From Achromobacter arsenitoxydans SY8 (lineage in GTDB: Bacteria > Pseudomonadota > Gammaproteobacteria > Burkholderiales > Burkholderiaceae_B), in assembly GCF_000236785.1 (NCBI RefSeq), contig NZ_AGUF01000051.1:1-64000 (forward strand): a stretch of DNA of 64,000 nucleotides, given 5' to 3'. Of this stretch, positions 52,650-60,772 are shown one piece after another; the stretch's first letter is position 1, and each line of letters starts with the position of its first letter. The notes under the pieces were generated by a model, which saw only the letters and a list, made by a program, of their open reading frames with translations, searched no databases and was not told where the DNA came from. The position numbers and the translations under genes are program-made.

Positions 52650-53497
52650 GATCCGCGCGCCTCGGCGCTCGGCTCGCGGCGCAGCGGCGTAATGCCCGCG
52701 GGCCGGCCGTAGCGCCAGAGCAGCCAGCCGACCGCCGCGGCCAGCGCCAGCGCCAGCAGCGCCAGCGCGCCCAGCAGCGCGGCCAGCGTGCCGGCCGAGC
52801 CTTCCGCCACCTCGATACCCATGACCTGGCGCGTGGCGCTGCCGCCCGCCGCCGACGCGGCCGCGGGCTGCGCCGACACCAGCACGATCGACACGCGGTC
52901 TTCGGTGAGGCCGGGAATGGCGTGGGTCACCAGCTTGCGGATCTGCGGCTGCAGGGCGTCCAGGTTGTAGCCCGTCTGGTGCTTGATGAAAACGGCGGCG
53001 GTCGACGGCGTGGTGGTTTCGCCCACGCCGCCGCGCTCCGGCAGCACCACGTGCACCCGGGCAGCCAGCACGCCGTCCATCTGCGACAGCGTGTTGGTCA
53101 GTTCCTGCGACAGCGCGTAGATGTAGCGCGCGCGCTCTTCCATCGGCGAGGACACCAGGCCCTCCTTGCGGAAGATCTGGCCCATGCCGTCGAAGCGCTC
53201 ACGAGGCAAGCCCCGCGCCCGCAGAATGTCCAGCGCGCGCGCCACCTGCTGGCCGTCAACCGACACCGCCACGCCCGTTTTGGTCGTAGCCTTCTGTGCC
53301 GAGATGCCGGCATCCAGCAACACCGACAGGACCTCGTTCGCTTCGCTTTCGTTGGCGGCAGAAAACAATTCGACGCGCGAGCCGCAGGCCGCCAGCGCCA
53401 ACAGCAGGACCAGCAGCAGATAGCGCAAGCGCCCCAGCGGCGCGAACACGGCGCTGCGCGAGGCCGCGCCGGAAGAAAAGCGTGCAACGTATGGCAT
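52646..53497 (-). CDS. bscJ: T3SS inner-membrane ring lipoprotein (SctJ)
   Basis: A 283-residue lipoprotein with lipobox LALAACG (C38), the two ring-building motif domains (VELFSAANESEANEVLSVLLDAGI; VHVVLPER, in parts), and a C-terminal membrane helix (about 238-262) followed by a short basic tail. It forms the inner ring of the basal body. Its start shares one base with the bscI stop (TAATG). Confidence 0.95.
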   Translation of the reverse strand: MPYVARFSSGAASRSAVFAPLGRLRYLLLVLLLALAACGSRVELFSAANESEANEVLSVLLDAGISAQKATTKTGVAVSVDGQQVARALDILRARGLPRERFDGMGQIFRKEGLVSSPMEERARYIYALSQELTNTLSQMDGVLAARVHVVLPERGGVGETTTPSTAAVFIKHQTGYNLDALQPQIRKLVTHAIPGLTEDRVSIVLVSAQPAAASAAGGSATRQVMGIEVAEGSAGTLAALLGALALLALALAAAVGWLLWRYGRPAGITPLRREPSAEARGS

Positions 53498-53925
53498 TAC
53501 GACATCCTGACGAGCGAATCAATGTTCTGCGTCGTGCGCGACACGGCCTTGCTGACCATCTCGTAGTTCACCGACACGTGCAGCAGGTCCGCCTGCAGCC
53601 GCATCATGTCGGCCACCGTGGGCTGGGCGGCCAAGGCGTCCAGCCGGCCCGAGATGCCTTGCCACTTGTCGGCGTATTCCGTGGTGGTGCTGCGCAGGCT
53701 GGAGAGGATCTGGTTGCCCAGCGTCTGCGGCGCCGCGTCCACGGGCGCCGCAAAGGCCGTCTGCAAGGCGGCCTGCAGCCCCGTCAGCGCGGGCGTTTCG
53801 CTTCCCGGCTCGATGGCCGGCGCGTTCATGATGGCGTTGAAGCGTTCGGTGGCCAGTTGCGCGGGCGCGGCGGCCGGCGTGTTCAGCACGGGCGGCAGGG
53901 CGGCCGAGAGCGCGGCGATTTCCAT
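53497..53925 (-). CDS. bscI: T3SS inner rod protein (SctI)
   Basis: A 142-residue protein. The C-terminal third is a helical hairpin typical of the inner rod (MMRLQADLLHVSVNYEMVSKAVSRT, quoted in part, then QNIDSLVRMS). SctI links the export gate to the needle. It lies 48 bases downstream of the TPR-protein gene. Confidence 0.9.
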   Translation of the reverse strand: MEIAALSAALPPVLNTPAAAPAQLATERFNAIMNAPAIEPGSETPALTGLQAALQTAFAAPVDAAPQTLGNQILSSLRSTTTEYADKWQGISGRLDALAAQPTVADMMRLQADLLHVSVNYEMVSKAVSRTTQNIDSLVRMS

Positions 53926-53973
53926 GTTCCCTAACTCCGGTAATCAGGTTGACGAGCGGTGGCGGCGCGCATG

Positions 53974-54414
53974 TCAGGCGCCCTCCCGCGGCAGGCCGAG
54001 CAGACCGCGCGCAAGCTGGGCGCCGTCGCCCTGACCGCGTGCGACGGTCTCGAGCAGCCACCGGCTTTCGCCGTTGCGGCCGGCGAGCTGCAGCGCGAAT
54101 CCGCGCCAGGCGTCCAGCAGCGCCCGTTCGCCGGGGTCGGCGAGGACGGCGGATTCCAGCAGCGCCACGGCTTCGGACGCGCGCGCCGAATTCAGGCACG
54201 CGACGGCCAGGCCGATGAGCGGATAGGCCGCCCCGGGACGCAGGCGGCGCAAGGCCTTGAAAATGGCTTCGGCGCGAGCGGCGTCGCCCGCGCCCGCGGC
54301 CAGGAAGCCGACTTCGGTGAGCAGCCGGGCGTCGTCCGCCGCAAGCGCAAAAGCCGTCTCCGGAGAGACGGCTTCGGCGGCGGCGGATGCCGGCCAGGCG
54401 GCGCTATCGTTCAT
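53974..54414 (-). CDS. TPR-like T3SS protein (HrpB1/HrpK type; possible Bcr4 counterpart)
   Basis: A 146-residue helical protein with three degenerate tetratricopeptide-like units (LLTEVGFLAAGAGDAARAEA; PLIGLAVACLNSARASEAVA; LLDAWRGFALQLAGRNGESR). The position directly before bscI is that of Bcr4, the chaperone of BscI in Bordetella. Whether it is Bcr4 or an HrpB1-type chaperone for the needle cannot be decided here. Confidence 0.75.
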   Translation of the reverse strand: MNDSAAWPASAAAEAVSPETAFALAADDARLLTEVGFLAAGAGDAARAEAIFKALRRLRPGAAYPLIGLAVACLNSARASEAVALLESAVLADPGERALLDAWRGFALQLAGRNGESRWLLETVARGQGDGAQLARGLLGLPREGA

Positions 54415-54417
54415 GGT

Positions 54418-54879
54418 TCATGACGCGGCCTCGCGCGAAGAAAGTTGCAAAAGCGCCCCGGCGCGCAGACGCACGTCATCCGGTGTGCCCGGCGTGCACA
54501 GCAGCTCCAGCGTGCGCCGCGCCTGGTCCATCTGGCGCAGGGCAAGCTGGCACTCCGCCACGCGCAGGGCGGTGGGCAGAGAATCGGGATACAGGGTGAG
54601 CACCAGCGAATAGATATTGATGGCTTCGTCCGCGCGGCCCAGCATCTGCAGGCAGACGCCCAGGCCGACCAGATAGTGCTTGCGCGACGGCCCGTACTGC
54701 GCCAGGAAGGCGAACATGGGCAGCGCCTGGGCGTACTGTTCCTGCGCCACCTGGGCGTAGGCCAGCGCGTAGACCACCTCAAGCTGCTCGGGCGTCAGCC
54801 GGCGGCTGGAAGGCAGGGCTTCCATACGCTGGTACAGCGCCTCGCCAAATTCACTGCGTTCAATTGCGGTATCGGGCAT
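54418..54879 (-). CDS. bcrH2: Translocator chaperone (SycD/LcrH family), second copy
   Basis: A 153-residue three-TPR class II chaperone: LEVVYALAYAQVAQEQYAQAL, HYLVGLGVCLQMLGRADEAI and ALRVAECQLALRQMDQARRT (quoted in parts) mark the repeats. Such proteins bind the hydrophobic translocators before export. It stands directly after bopB, three bases before the TPR-protein gene start. Confidence 0.88.
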   Translation of the reverse strand: MPDTAIERSEFGEALYQRMEALPSSRRLTPEQLEVVYALAYAQVAQEQYAQALPMFAFLAQYGPSRKHYLVGLGVCLQMLGRADEAINIYSLVLTLYPDSLPTALRVAECQLALRQMDQARRTLELLCTPGTPDDVRLRAGALLQLSSREAAS

Positions 54880-54918
54880 TTCCTGTCCTTGCTGCGTATT
54901 CGTTATCGAGGCGCGCCA

Positions 54919-56151
54919 TCAGACGGCCATGCGCTTGCCGATGTTCGCCGTGACCTGCGACATGCTGTCCGCCGTGCCGTTGATCATCTGCGTCACCATG
55001 CGCAGGCCCTCTTCCATCTGCTGGATCACCTTGGTGATTTCCTCGCGAGCCTCTTCCATCCTGGCCTGGAGCTTGCGGGTAATGGCGTCCAGCTCCTTCT
55101 TGTCGGCCTGGATGTTGTCGGCCTCGTTCTGCGTCTTGGCCACGGACATCTTGATGGAGCCCTGCGCGACCTGGGTCGCCCCTTGGGCGATCTGGCCCGC
55201 GGCGCCCGCGATGCGAGCCGCCATGCTCACGGTGCTTGCGCCCATCGTCACGGCTATCGTCGCCACGCCCACGGCTATCGTCGCGGCCATGCCGAACGCC
55301 ATCGTCACCGCCATGGCCGTCTTGGGATCGGCGCCGGCCAGCTCGGCGATACCGCCCGCCATGCCGCCAATCAGGTTGGGTTCGATCAACAGCATGGCGG
55401 GCGACGAAATCCCCACCAGGCCAGCCACCACCTTGCCGATGCGCTGGGCCGTTTCCTCGCTGACACCGCAAGCCTGCAGGAACTTGCTGGCGATGGTCGT
55501 CATCAGGTTGCCCAGGCTGATCTCGGGCCCCCCGCACTCCTTCGACACCTGGTCCGCCAGCGCGATGGTCGACCCGATCAGGGCCATCACCGCCAGGGCC
55601 AGCAGCGGAGCGCCGGCGCCGCCGGTGGCGACGGTGCCGGCCGCCAGCACGCCGACGGCGATTGCCGAGAACACCAGGGCCGCGATCTTGCCGATCCAGC
55701 CGAAGATCTTGCCCAGCACGCCCTTGCGGTCCGCTTCCTCGCACTTCTTGACGTAGTCCTGGATCTTCTGGAGCTGCGCCTCGTTGTTCTTCTCGTTCTT
55801 CGTGCGCGCCACCAGCAGGTTTTCCTTGGCGCTGGCTAGCTGCGCCTCGTCGGACTTCGAGCGGATGCTGCGCAGCAGGTCGATCATGTCGTTGGCCGAA
55901 AACGACTGGGCCGGCGGCGCCAGCGCAGGCGCCCCATTGGCGTTGAACACGGCATCGCCGCCGCTGCCGCCGGCGTCCTTGGTCCCGGGCAGCGCGCCCG
56001 CCATGCCGACAAAGGCGTCGAGCAGTTCACGGACCTTGGCCGCGCCCGCGGCGCCCTGGGCTGCGCCCGCGCCGGCTTGCTGCAGCCCGTCGTCGCCGGG
56101 CAGAGGCGCGCCGGCGCCGATGGCGGGAGAGTTCGGGGATATTGCGCTCAT
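54919..56151 (-). CDS. bopB: T3SS major translocator (SctE, YopB-like)
   Basis: A 410-residue protein with a coiled-coil region (about 85-135), a strong hydrophobic block (about 150-200: IAALVFSAIAVGVLAAGTVA in part) and a second one (about 235-315), then a helical C-terminus. This is the YopB/BopB layout; it inserts in the host membrane to make the translocation pore. It precedes bcrH2. Confidence 0.9.
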   Translation of the reverse strand: MSAISPNSPAIGAGAPLPGDDGLQQAGAGAAQGAAGAAKVRELLDAFVGMAGALPGTKDAGGSGGDAVFNANGAPALAPPAQSFSANDMIDLLRSIRSKSDEAQLASAKENLLVARTKNEKNNEAQLQKIQDYVKKCEEADRKGVLGKIFGWIGKIAALVFSAIAVGVLAAGTVATGGAGAPLLALAVMALIGSTIALADQVSKECGGPEISLGNLMTTIASKFLQACGVSEETAQRIGKVVAGLVGISSPAMLLIEPNLIGGMAGGIAELAGADPKTAMAVTMAFGMAATIAVGVATIAVTMGASTVSMAARIAGAAGQIAQGATQVAQGSIKMSVAKTQNEADNIQADKKELDAITRKLQARMEEAREEITKVIQQMEEGLRMVTQMINGTADSMSQVTANIGKRMAV

Positions 56152-56177
56152 GTCGGAATCCTTTGCGGCGCGCGGGC

Positions 56178-57056
56178 TCAGATGTTGCGGGCGATGCCGC
56201 GGTTGGTTTCCATGCGGGACTGCTCGATGGCCCCGAGCTTGTCGCGCACATCGCGGATCACGTCCATCATCTGCTGGGCCATTTCGGAGGCCTGCTGCGT
56301 GCCGGATTCGTGCACTTTGGCCTGGGCTTCCAGTTCGGTCTTTTTGGCGTCGTGCTCGGCGGCTTTGCGTTCCATGCCCGCATTGGCCATGGAGCCGATG
56401 CCGCCGGCGATGCCCGACACGCCGCCGCCGATGTCCGACTGCTTCTTGGCGTGCGACTCGGCGAATTTTCCGCCGGCGTTCAGCGTCGCGCCCTGCGCGA
56501 TGCCCGAGCCAACCTGCGCAAGCCCGCCCGCAATCTGGAAAGCCCCGGCCACCATAGCGCCCACCATGCGGTCCTGCGCGGCGTTGCGCATTTCCTGGGC
56601 GGCGCCCTTCAAGGCGTCGATCTGCGCGTTCATCTCGCTCTGGCGCGTTTCGCGCGCCGACGTCCGCATTTCCTGCGCCATCTTCTGGAACAACGCCATG
56701 AAGGCGTAGATGTCCGTCTGCAGGTCCTGTTCGCTCAGCCCGCCAAGCTGGGCCAGCGTGCCCGCCACGTCCGCGCCGAGCTTGCCCTCGGGTTCCTGCA
56801 GGTGGCGCACGCCGCCCACCCCATCCTGCATCTGCTTTTCGATCGCGGCGGCAAGCTGGGCAAACGCCGCCGAGTCGATGTTGCCCGCGGCGCTCAGCGC
56901 GCCCATGAGCTTCTGCTTGATCGCTTCGCTTTCGGCGGCGATCTGCTTCGTGCTGTCGGTGATGTTCTTGAGTACGTCGGGCGACGCCGGATTGATCAGG
57001 TCGTCGATGTTCTGCATCGGGATGGACCCGGCGCCGCCTGCGGGAATGCTCGTCAT
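56178..57056 (-). CDS. bopD: T3SS minor translocator (SctB, YopD-like)
   Basis: A 292-residue protein with one moderately hydrophobic segment (about 172-195, VGAMVAGAFQIAGGLAQVGSG), flanking coiled-coil-like helices and an amphipathic C-terminus. It pairs with BopB in the pore. It lies 26 bases before bopB and 49 bases after bcrH1. ATG 57056 is followed by the normal polar N-terminus. Confidence 0.88.
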   Translation of the reverse strand: MTSIPAGGAGSIPMQNIDDLINPASPDVLKNITDSTKQIAAESEAIKQKLMGALSAAGNIDSAAFAQLAAAIEKQMQDGVGGVRHLQEPEGKLGADVAGTLAQLGGLSEQDLQTDIYAFMALFQKMAQEMRTSARETRQSEMNAQIDALKGAAQEMRNAAQDRMVGAMVAGAFQIAGGLAQVGSGIAQGATLNAGGKFAESHAKKQSDIGGGVSGIAGGIGSMANAGMERKAAEHDAKKTELEAQAKVHESGTQQASEMAQQMMDVIRDVRDKLGAIEQSRMETNRGIARNI

Positions 57057-57105
57057 GGAATGGCTCCAGTATCGTGGTTCGGCGCCGTCCGGCGCCGGTC
57101 GGGGT

Positions 57106-57618
57106 TCAGGCCAGCGGCCCCGCCAGGGCATCGCGCAGCACCTGCGCGCGCGCCGCCAGGGTGGCGTGCTGTTCCTCGCCTTCGCACATCGCCAACACCG
57201 CATCCAGCGCCTCGATGGCCTCGTCGCGCCGCCCCATTTCCACCAGGGACTCTGCGCTGTGGTAGAGCGGCGCGGGGTCCAGGGGATTGGCGGCGATGGC
57301 GGGCAAGTACTGGCGCATGGCGTCCTCGTGGCGTCCCAGCATCCGGCTGGCCGCGGCCAGCGCCAGGCCGTAGCGCGGCTGGGTGTGGTCGTAGGACACC
57401 AGCGCCGAGAACACCTTGAAGGCGTCGCTGTAGCGCTGCTGCTCGTACATCGAATGGCCCAGCGCGTACATCGCTTCCAGTTCGGCCGGCGTCAGCCCCA
57501 GAACGTCGCCCAGCTTGCCGCCCTCGCGGATGTAGCTGGCCAGTCCGCCCGTGGCCTCTTCCATCGCGGCGGCCAGATTCTCGGCCAGCGCGGCGTTTTC
57601 CTTGGCGTCCAGACTCAT
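57106..57618 (-). CDS. bcrH1: Translocator chaperone (SycD/LcrH family), first copy
   Basis: A 170-residue class II chaperone with three TPR units (AMYALGHSMYEQQRYSDAFKV; YGLALAAASRMLGRHEDAMR; PLYHSAESLVEMGRRDEAIE, in parts), closer to the SycD consensus than the bcrH2 product. It should serve BopD and BopB, whose genes follow. Confidence 0.92.
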   Translation of the reverse strand: MSLDAKENAALAENLAAAMEEATGGLASYIREGGKLGDVLGLTPAELEAMYALGHSMYEQQRYSDAFKVFSALVSYDHTQPRYGLALAAASRMLGRHEDAMRQYLPAIAANPLDPAPLYHSAESLVEMGRRDEAIEALDAVLAMCEGEEQHATLAARAQVLRDALAGPLA

Positions 57619-57652
57619 GTCGCTCTCCTCGTTCCCCGTGGCGCCCGCGCCA

Positions 57653-57946
57653 TCACACCATCGGGCGCATTTTCTTCATGCCGCCGGAAGGCGCGGCGGC
57701 AAAGCTCTGCCGCGCCATTTCCTGCGCCACTTCGCTCTCGACGGCTTCCAGGTCCTGGCGGAACAGCGCCTCGGCCTCGGCCTTCTCCTTCGGTCCCAGG
57801 CCTGCAGCGGTCACCGCCTTGACCTTCTCGGGGTCCAGCCCCTGCTCGCGGTAGAACTCGTCGGCCCGCGCCAGGGAGCGGCGGGCGTCTTCCAGCACGC
57901 GCTCGGCTTCGGCGTGGATTTGTTCGGGGGTCTTTTTCTGGCTCAT
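57653..57946 (-). CDS. Small T3SS-block protein, unknown
   Basis: A 97-residue charged helical protein (MSQKKTPEQIHAEAERVLED start) ending in a Met/Lys/Arg tail (GGMKKMRPMV). It has no cysteine, no hydrophobic segment and no family I recognise. It lies between bsp22 and bcrH1 in the secretion block, 35 and 34 bases from its neighbours. It could be a chaperone or co-regulator for the Bsp22 filament. Confidence 0.7.
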   Translation of the reverse strand: MSQKKTPEQIHAEAERVLEDARRSLARADEFYREQGLDPEKVKAVTAAGLGPKEKAEAEALFRQDLEAVESEVAQEMARQSFAAAPSGGMKKMRPMV

Positions 57947-57981
57947 GTCTTCGTCGCGATTCAGGGGTAGGTGGAAGAAAA

Positions 57982-58114
57982 TCAGCGCATGTTGCCGATG
58001 ATGGACGAGCGGCTGTCCTGCATCTTTTTCAGGAAGTTCGTCATCACATCGAAGGCTTCGTTGCGCTTGTTCGACATGCTCTGCAGGCGCTGCATGTCCA
58101 TCTGCTGCGTGTTG
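57982..58114. repeat. Direct repeat, copy 1: conserved 3' end of bsp22
   Basis: This stretch encodes the last about 44 residues of Bsp22 and is highly similar in DNA to 58730-58862, the 3' end of the second Bsp22-like gene. Both start TCAGCGCATGTTGCCGATGA. The spacing of about 750 bases and same orientation mark a tandem duplication. Confidence 0.8.
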
Positions 58115-58581
58115 GACAGCGCGTCCACCTTGTTCTTGATGGCCTGGATTGCGGTGTCCAGGCTGCCCTTGGTGACCTTGCTGATACCGCCATCAATCTG
58201 CAGCTTGTACTTGTCGGTGTTCAGGTCCATGCCGGCTTCTCCCATGGCCTTGAACATCGCGTCGCGCATCTGGTTGTAGCGGTTGTCGTTCTCCGTGCCT
58301 GCCTTGTTCCAGTCCGGGATCTCGCCATCCTTCATCTGCGTGTTGCCGTCCTTGCCGGACTTGAACAGGCCCGCCAGCGCGTTCAGGCTGCTCATGGCCT
58401 CGTTCAGCTTGGCGATCTGCGTGTTGCGCGCCTGCACTTCGTCGATCTGGGTCTGCAGCTGAGAGTCCAGCAGCTTGGTTCTTTCGGTCTGCACCATCAT
58501 CAGCGCGGTTTCGATGTCCATGCTGGACAAGTCGATCTGCCCGATGCCGGCCGCGCCGCTGGAACCATTTACCGTGGTCAT
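57982..58581 (-). CDS. bsp22: T3SS tip filament protein (Bsp22)
   Basis: A 199-residue protein close to the length of Bordetella Bsp22. The N-terminal DLSSMDIETALMMVQTERTKLLD and the C-terminal KRNEAFDVMTNF and KKMQDSRSSIIGNMR segments (quoted in parts) are Bsp22 features. Bsp22 polymerises at the needle tip and binds the translocators. A BtrS-type promoter lies 84 bases upstream. A related gene follows upstream on the same strand. Confidence 0.9.
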   Translation of the reverse strand: MTTVNGSSGAAGIGQIDLSSMDIETALMMVQTERTKLLDSQLQTQIDEVQARNTQIAKLNEAMSSLNALAGLFKSGKDGNTQMKDGEIPDWNKAGTENDNRYNQMRDAMFKAMGEAGMDLNTDKYKLQIDGGISKVTKGSLDTAIQAIKNKVDALSNTQQMDMQRLQSMSNKRNEAFDVMTNFLKKMQDSRSSIIGNMR

Positions 58582-58664
58582 TGCTCATCTCCAAGATTGG
58601 GTCGTTCGCTGCGATCAGGGGAATCGCGCCTGGGTCCGTGATTGCCCGGCCCCGCATACCGTGT

Positions 58665-58691
58665 AAGTAACCGGCCCTGGCCGGGAGTTCC
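58665..58691 (-). promoter_or_regulatory. BtrS-type promoter element before bsp22
   Basis: On the minus strand, GGAACT (58691-58686), 14-base spacer, GTTACTT (58671-58665), 84 bases before the bsp22 start. It matches the other three elements of this window. Confidence 0.75.
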
Positions 58692-58696
58692 ACGCC

Positions 58697-58717
58697 GGAC
58701 GGACTTTTTGTCCGTCC
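58697..58717. other. Perfect hairpin between the two Bsp22-like genes
   Basis: GGACGGAC-TTTTT-GTCCGTCC, an 8-base stem with a 5-base loop, 12 bases downstream of the second Bsp22-like gene's stop and just before the bsp22 promoter element. There is no T-tract after it on the minus strand, so it may end or process the upstream message only weakly. Confidence 0.5.
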
Positions 58718-58729
58718 CGGCCGCCCGGA

Positions 58730-58862
58730 TCAGCGCATGTTGCCGATGATGCCGGACCGGCTGTCCTGCATCTTCTTGATGAAGTTCGTCATCACGTCGA
58801 AGGCTTCGTTTCGTTTGCCGGTCATGCTCTGCAGCCGCATCATTTCCATCTGCTGGGTATTG
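58730..58862. repeat. Direct repeat, copy 2: conserved 3' end of the second Bsp22-like gene
   Basis: Partner of 57982-58114. Recombination between the two copies would fuse the genes and remove the bsp22 promoter with about 750 bases. Confidence 0.8.
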
Positions 58863-59455
58863 CCCAGCGCGTCGACCTGCCGCTTGGCTGCGTCAATCTC
58901 ATTCTTGTTGGTCTCGACCGTGGCGGTGTTGGCCTTGATCTTGCCCTCCAGTTCCGCCACCTTCCCGCTGATCTGGTCCACCCAGCCCTGCACCACGCGG
59001 CCCTTGGCGTCCATGGTGCCGTTGCGGTCGATGTCTCGCGGCGCATCCGCCCCGGTCGGCACGGTCAGCCCGGAATCCTGGATCTGCTTGAGCGTCGCGT
59101 GGGACAGTGCATGGTCGTCGCCCTGGCCCCACGACAGGCCATACCAGCCTTCGGGATTCGGGCACTTGCTGGCCGCCAGCCGCTCCTGCAGGTCCTTGAG
59201 TTCGGCGATCTGCGCCTGCATCTCCACGCTGGATGCCTCCAACTTCAGGTTGTCCGCCGACTTCGCGGTCATGGAGTCGTTCAGACCGGCCATTTCGGCA
59301 TTGCGCGCATTCACGGAATCCAGCTGCTGGCGCAGCGAGTCTTCCAACAGCTGGGTGCGCGCGGTCTGGACCGCCATGAGCGCGGTTTCCAGATCCATGC
59401 CGGACAGATCCAGGCCCGACACCCCGCCCACGCTTACTCCCGATACCGAAGACAT
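58730..59455 (-). CDS. Second Bsp22-like protein with an extra central insert
   Basis: A 241-residue paralogue of Bsp22. N-terminal DLSGMDLETALMAVQTARTQLL and the C-terminal KRNEAFDVMTNFIKKMQDSR and GIIGNMR match Bsp22 closely. The centre is longer, with a segment containing the only cysteine (KCPNPEGWYG) and a DIDRNGTMDAKG sequence that looks like a Ca-binding loop. ATG 59455 gives the match to Bsp22 starts. It has its own BtrS-type promoter (59561-59587). A second tip or filament subunit is the likely role. Confidence 0.85.
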   Translation of the reverse strand: MSSVSGVSVGGVSGLDLSGMDLETALMAVQTARTQLLEDSLRQQLDSVNARNAEMAGLNDSMTAKSADNLKLEASSVEMQAQIAELKDLQERLAASKCPNPEGWYGLSWGQGDDHALSHATLKQIQDSGLTVPTGADAPRDIDRNGTMDAKGRVVQGWVDQISGKVAELEGKIKANTATVETNKNEIDAAKRQVDALGNTQQMEMMRLQSMTGKRNEAFDVMTNFIKKMQDSRSGIIGNMR

Positions 59456-59560
59456 CGCCTTCTCCTTGAATTGATTGCGTGTTCGGCGCCGCGCGCCCCA
59501 CACAAACAAGGGTTAACCCTGAAGCCGCCGGCACTGCCGCCGGCCGCCTCCACTCCGTGT

Positions 59561-59587
59561 TCGTAACGCCAGCGACGGCTTGGTTCC
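59561..59587 (-). promoter_or_regulatory. BtrS-type promoter element before the second Bsp22-like gene
   Basis: On the minus strand, GGAACC (59587-59582), 14-base spacer, GTTACGA (59567-59561). It lies 106 bases before the start at 59455 and only 13 bases from the opposed element for bopN. Confidence 0.75.
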
Positions 59588-59600
59588 AACGGGCGCGGAT

Positions 59601-59627
59601 GGAACTAATTCCGCCGCGCCGTTACTA
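59601..59627 (+). promoter_or_regulatory. BtrS-type promoter element before bopN
   Basis: GGAACT (59601-59606), 14-base spacer, GTTACTA (59621-59627), 45 bases before the bopN ATG. It faces away from the element at 59561-59587, so one short region drives both halves of the secretion locus. Confidence 0.8.
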
Positions 59628-59671
59628 CCACCTGACGATGCGCGGCCCGCGCCGGCCGCCCCTTGAGCCTT

Positions 59672-60772
59672 ATGAACCGTATAGAAGCTGGACTGCCCTC
59701 TTCCGCCTTTTCCTCGACGACTTCGCATGCCGACGTTCAGCACGGCCAGCAGCAGGTCGGCACGATGCTGGGCCAGGCCGCCGTCGCCGTGGAGGGCGAG
59801 TTTTCGCTGGCGGATTCCGCCGAAGAGCTCAGCCTGCACATGGCCGAGAAGACCGAGGACAAGCACCACTCCGAGCGCAAGATGCGCGGCGACACGCCCC
59901 TCCAGCTGCTGGGCATGGAAGCCATCGTCGCCTTCCTGGCCGAAACCCACGACGCGGACGCCCAGGAAAAACTGGTCGAACTTGCGCGCTTCCTGCTCGA
60001 CGGCAAAGGGGATCCCCGGCAGGCGGCCGGCAAGGCGTTCGGCGACGTCACGCAGCAGTACCTGGGCCTGCAGTACGCGCTACAGAAAGGCGAGCGCGAG
60101 GGCGCGGCGGAAGAAGTCCTGGACAGCCTGCGCGAAGCGCTGGCCGACCTGGAACTGGAAAGCGGCCCGCAGATCCGCGCCGGCCTGAACACCGTAGGCG
60201 CCGCGGGCGCCTATGCGGGCGACAGCCAGGGCGTCGCCGACTTCCAGCGCACCTACCGCGACGTGGTGCTGGGCGAATCGTCGCTGGCCAAGACGCTGGC
60301 GCTGGCGCTGGAACGCTTTGGCGGCAAGGACGTCGGCCGCGGCCTGCAGCAGCTGATCGCGGCGCTGGGCCAGGACCTGGCCGCCGCCCGCCCATCCATC
60401 AGTCCCGACCGGCTGCAGTCGCTGGTGCAGGACCTGTATCAACTGGGCACCGCCGTCACCGTCCTGGACGGATGCGCGGAGCTGGGAGCCAAGCTCAAGC
60501 GGGACCACGGCGCGGGCATCGACACCGAACGCCTGATGCAGGACCTGGTCAACGTCAGCAATGAAAAATGGATTTCCGAAGCCCGTTTCTCCGGCCTGGC
60601 GGGCTCGCACGGGGTCGCCACGGTCGAAGGCCGCATCGCCTTCCTGGGCGGCATGCGCGCCGTGCTCAAGGACCTGCCGGTGCAGGTCTTTGCCGACGCG
60701 GACACCCGGCAATCCGTCCTGAACGCCGCGCAACAGGCCCTGGACGCGGCCATCGACGAGGAATACGAATGA
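59672..60772 (+). CDS. bopN: T3SS gatekeeper (SctW, YopN/InvE family)
   Basis: A 366-residue helical protein with the HrpJ/YopN-type region (about 45-210, SLADSAEELSLHMAEKTEDK and GDVTQQYLGLQYAL in parts) and the TyeA-like C-terminal part (about 275-366). It controls the order of secretion of translocators and effectors and in Bordetella is itself translocated. ATG 59672 is used; a TTG nine bases upstream is also in frame. It is the first gene of the plus-strand unit. Confidence 0.9.
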   Translation: MNRIEAGLPSSAFSSTTSHADVQHGQQQVGTMLGQAAVAVEGEFSLADSAEELSLHMAEKTEDKHHSERKMRGDTPLQLLGMEAIVAFLAETHDADAQEKLVELARFLLDGKGDPRQAAGKAFGDVTQQYLGLQYALQKGEREGAAEEVLDSLREALADLELESGPQIRAGLNTVGAAGAYAGDSQGVADFQRTYRDVVLGESSLAKTLALALERFGGKDVGRGLQQLIAALGQDLAAARPSISPDRLQSLVQDLYQLGTAVTVLDGCAELGAKLKRDHGAGIDTERLMQDLVNVSNEKWISEARFSGLAGSHGVATVEGRIAFLGGMRAVLKDLPVQVFADADTRQSVLNAAQQALDAAIDEEYE

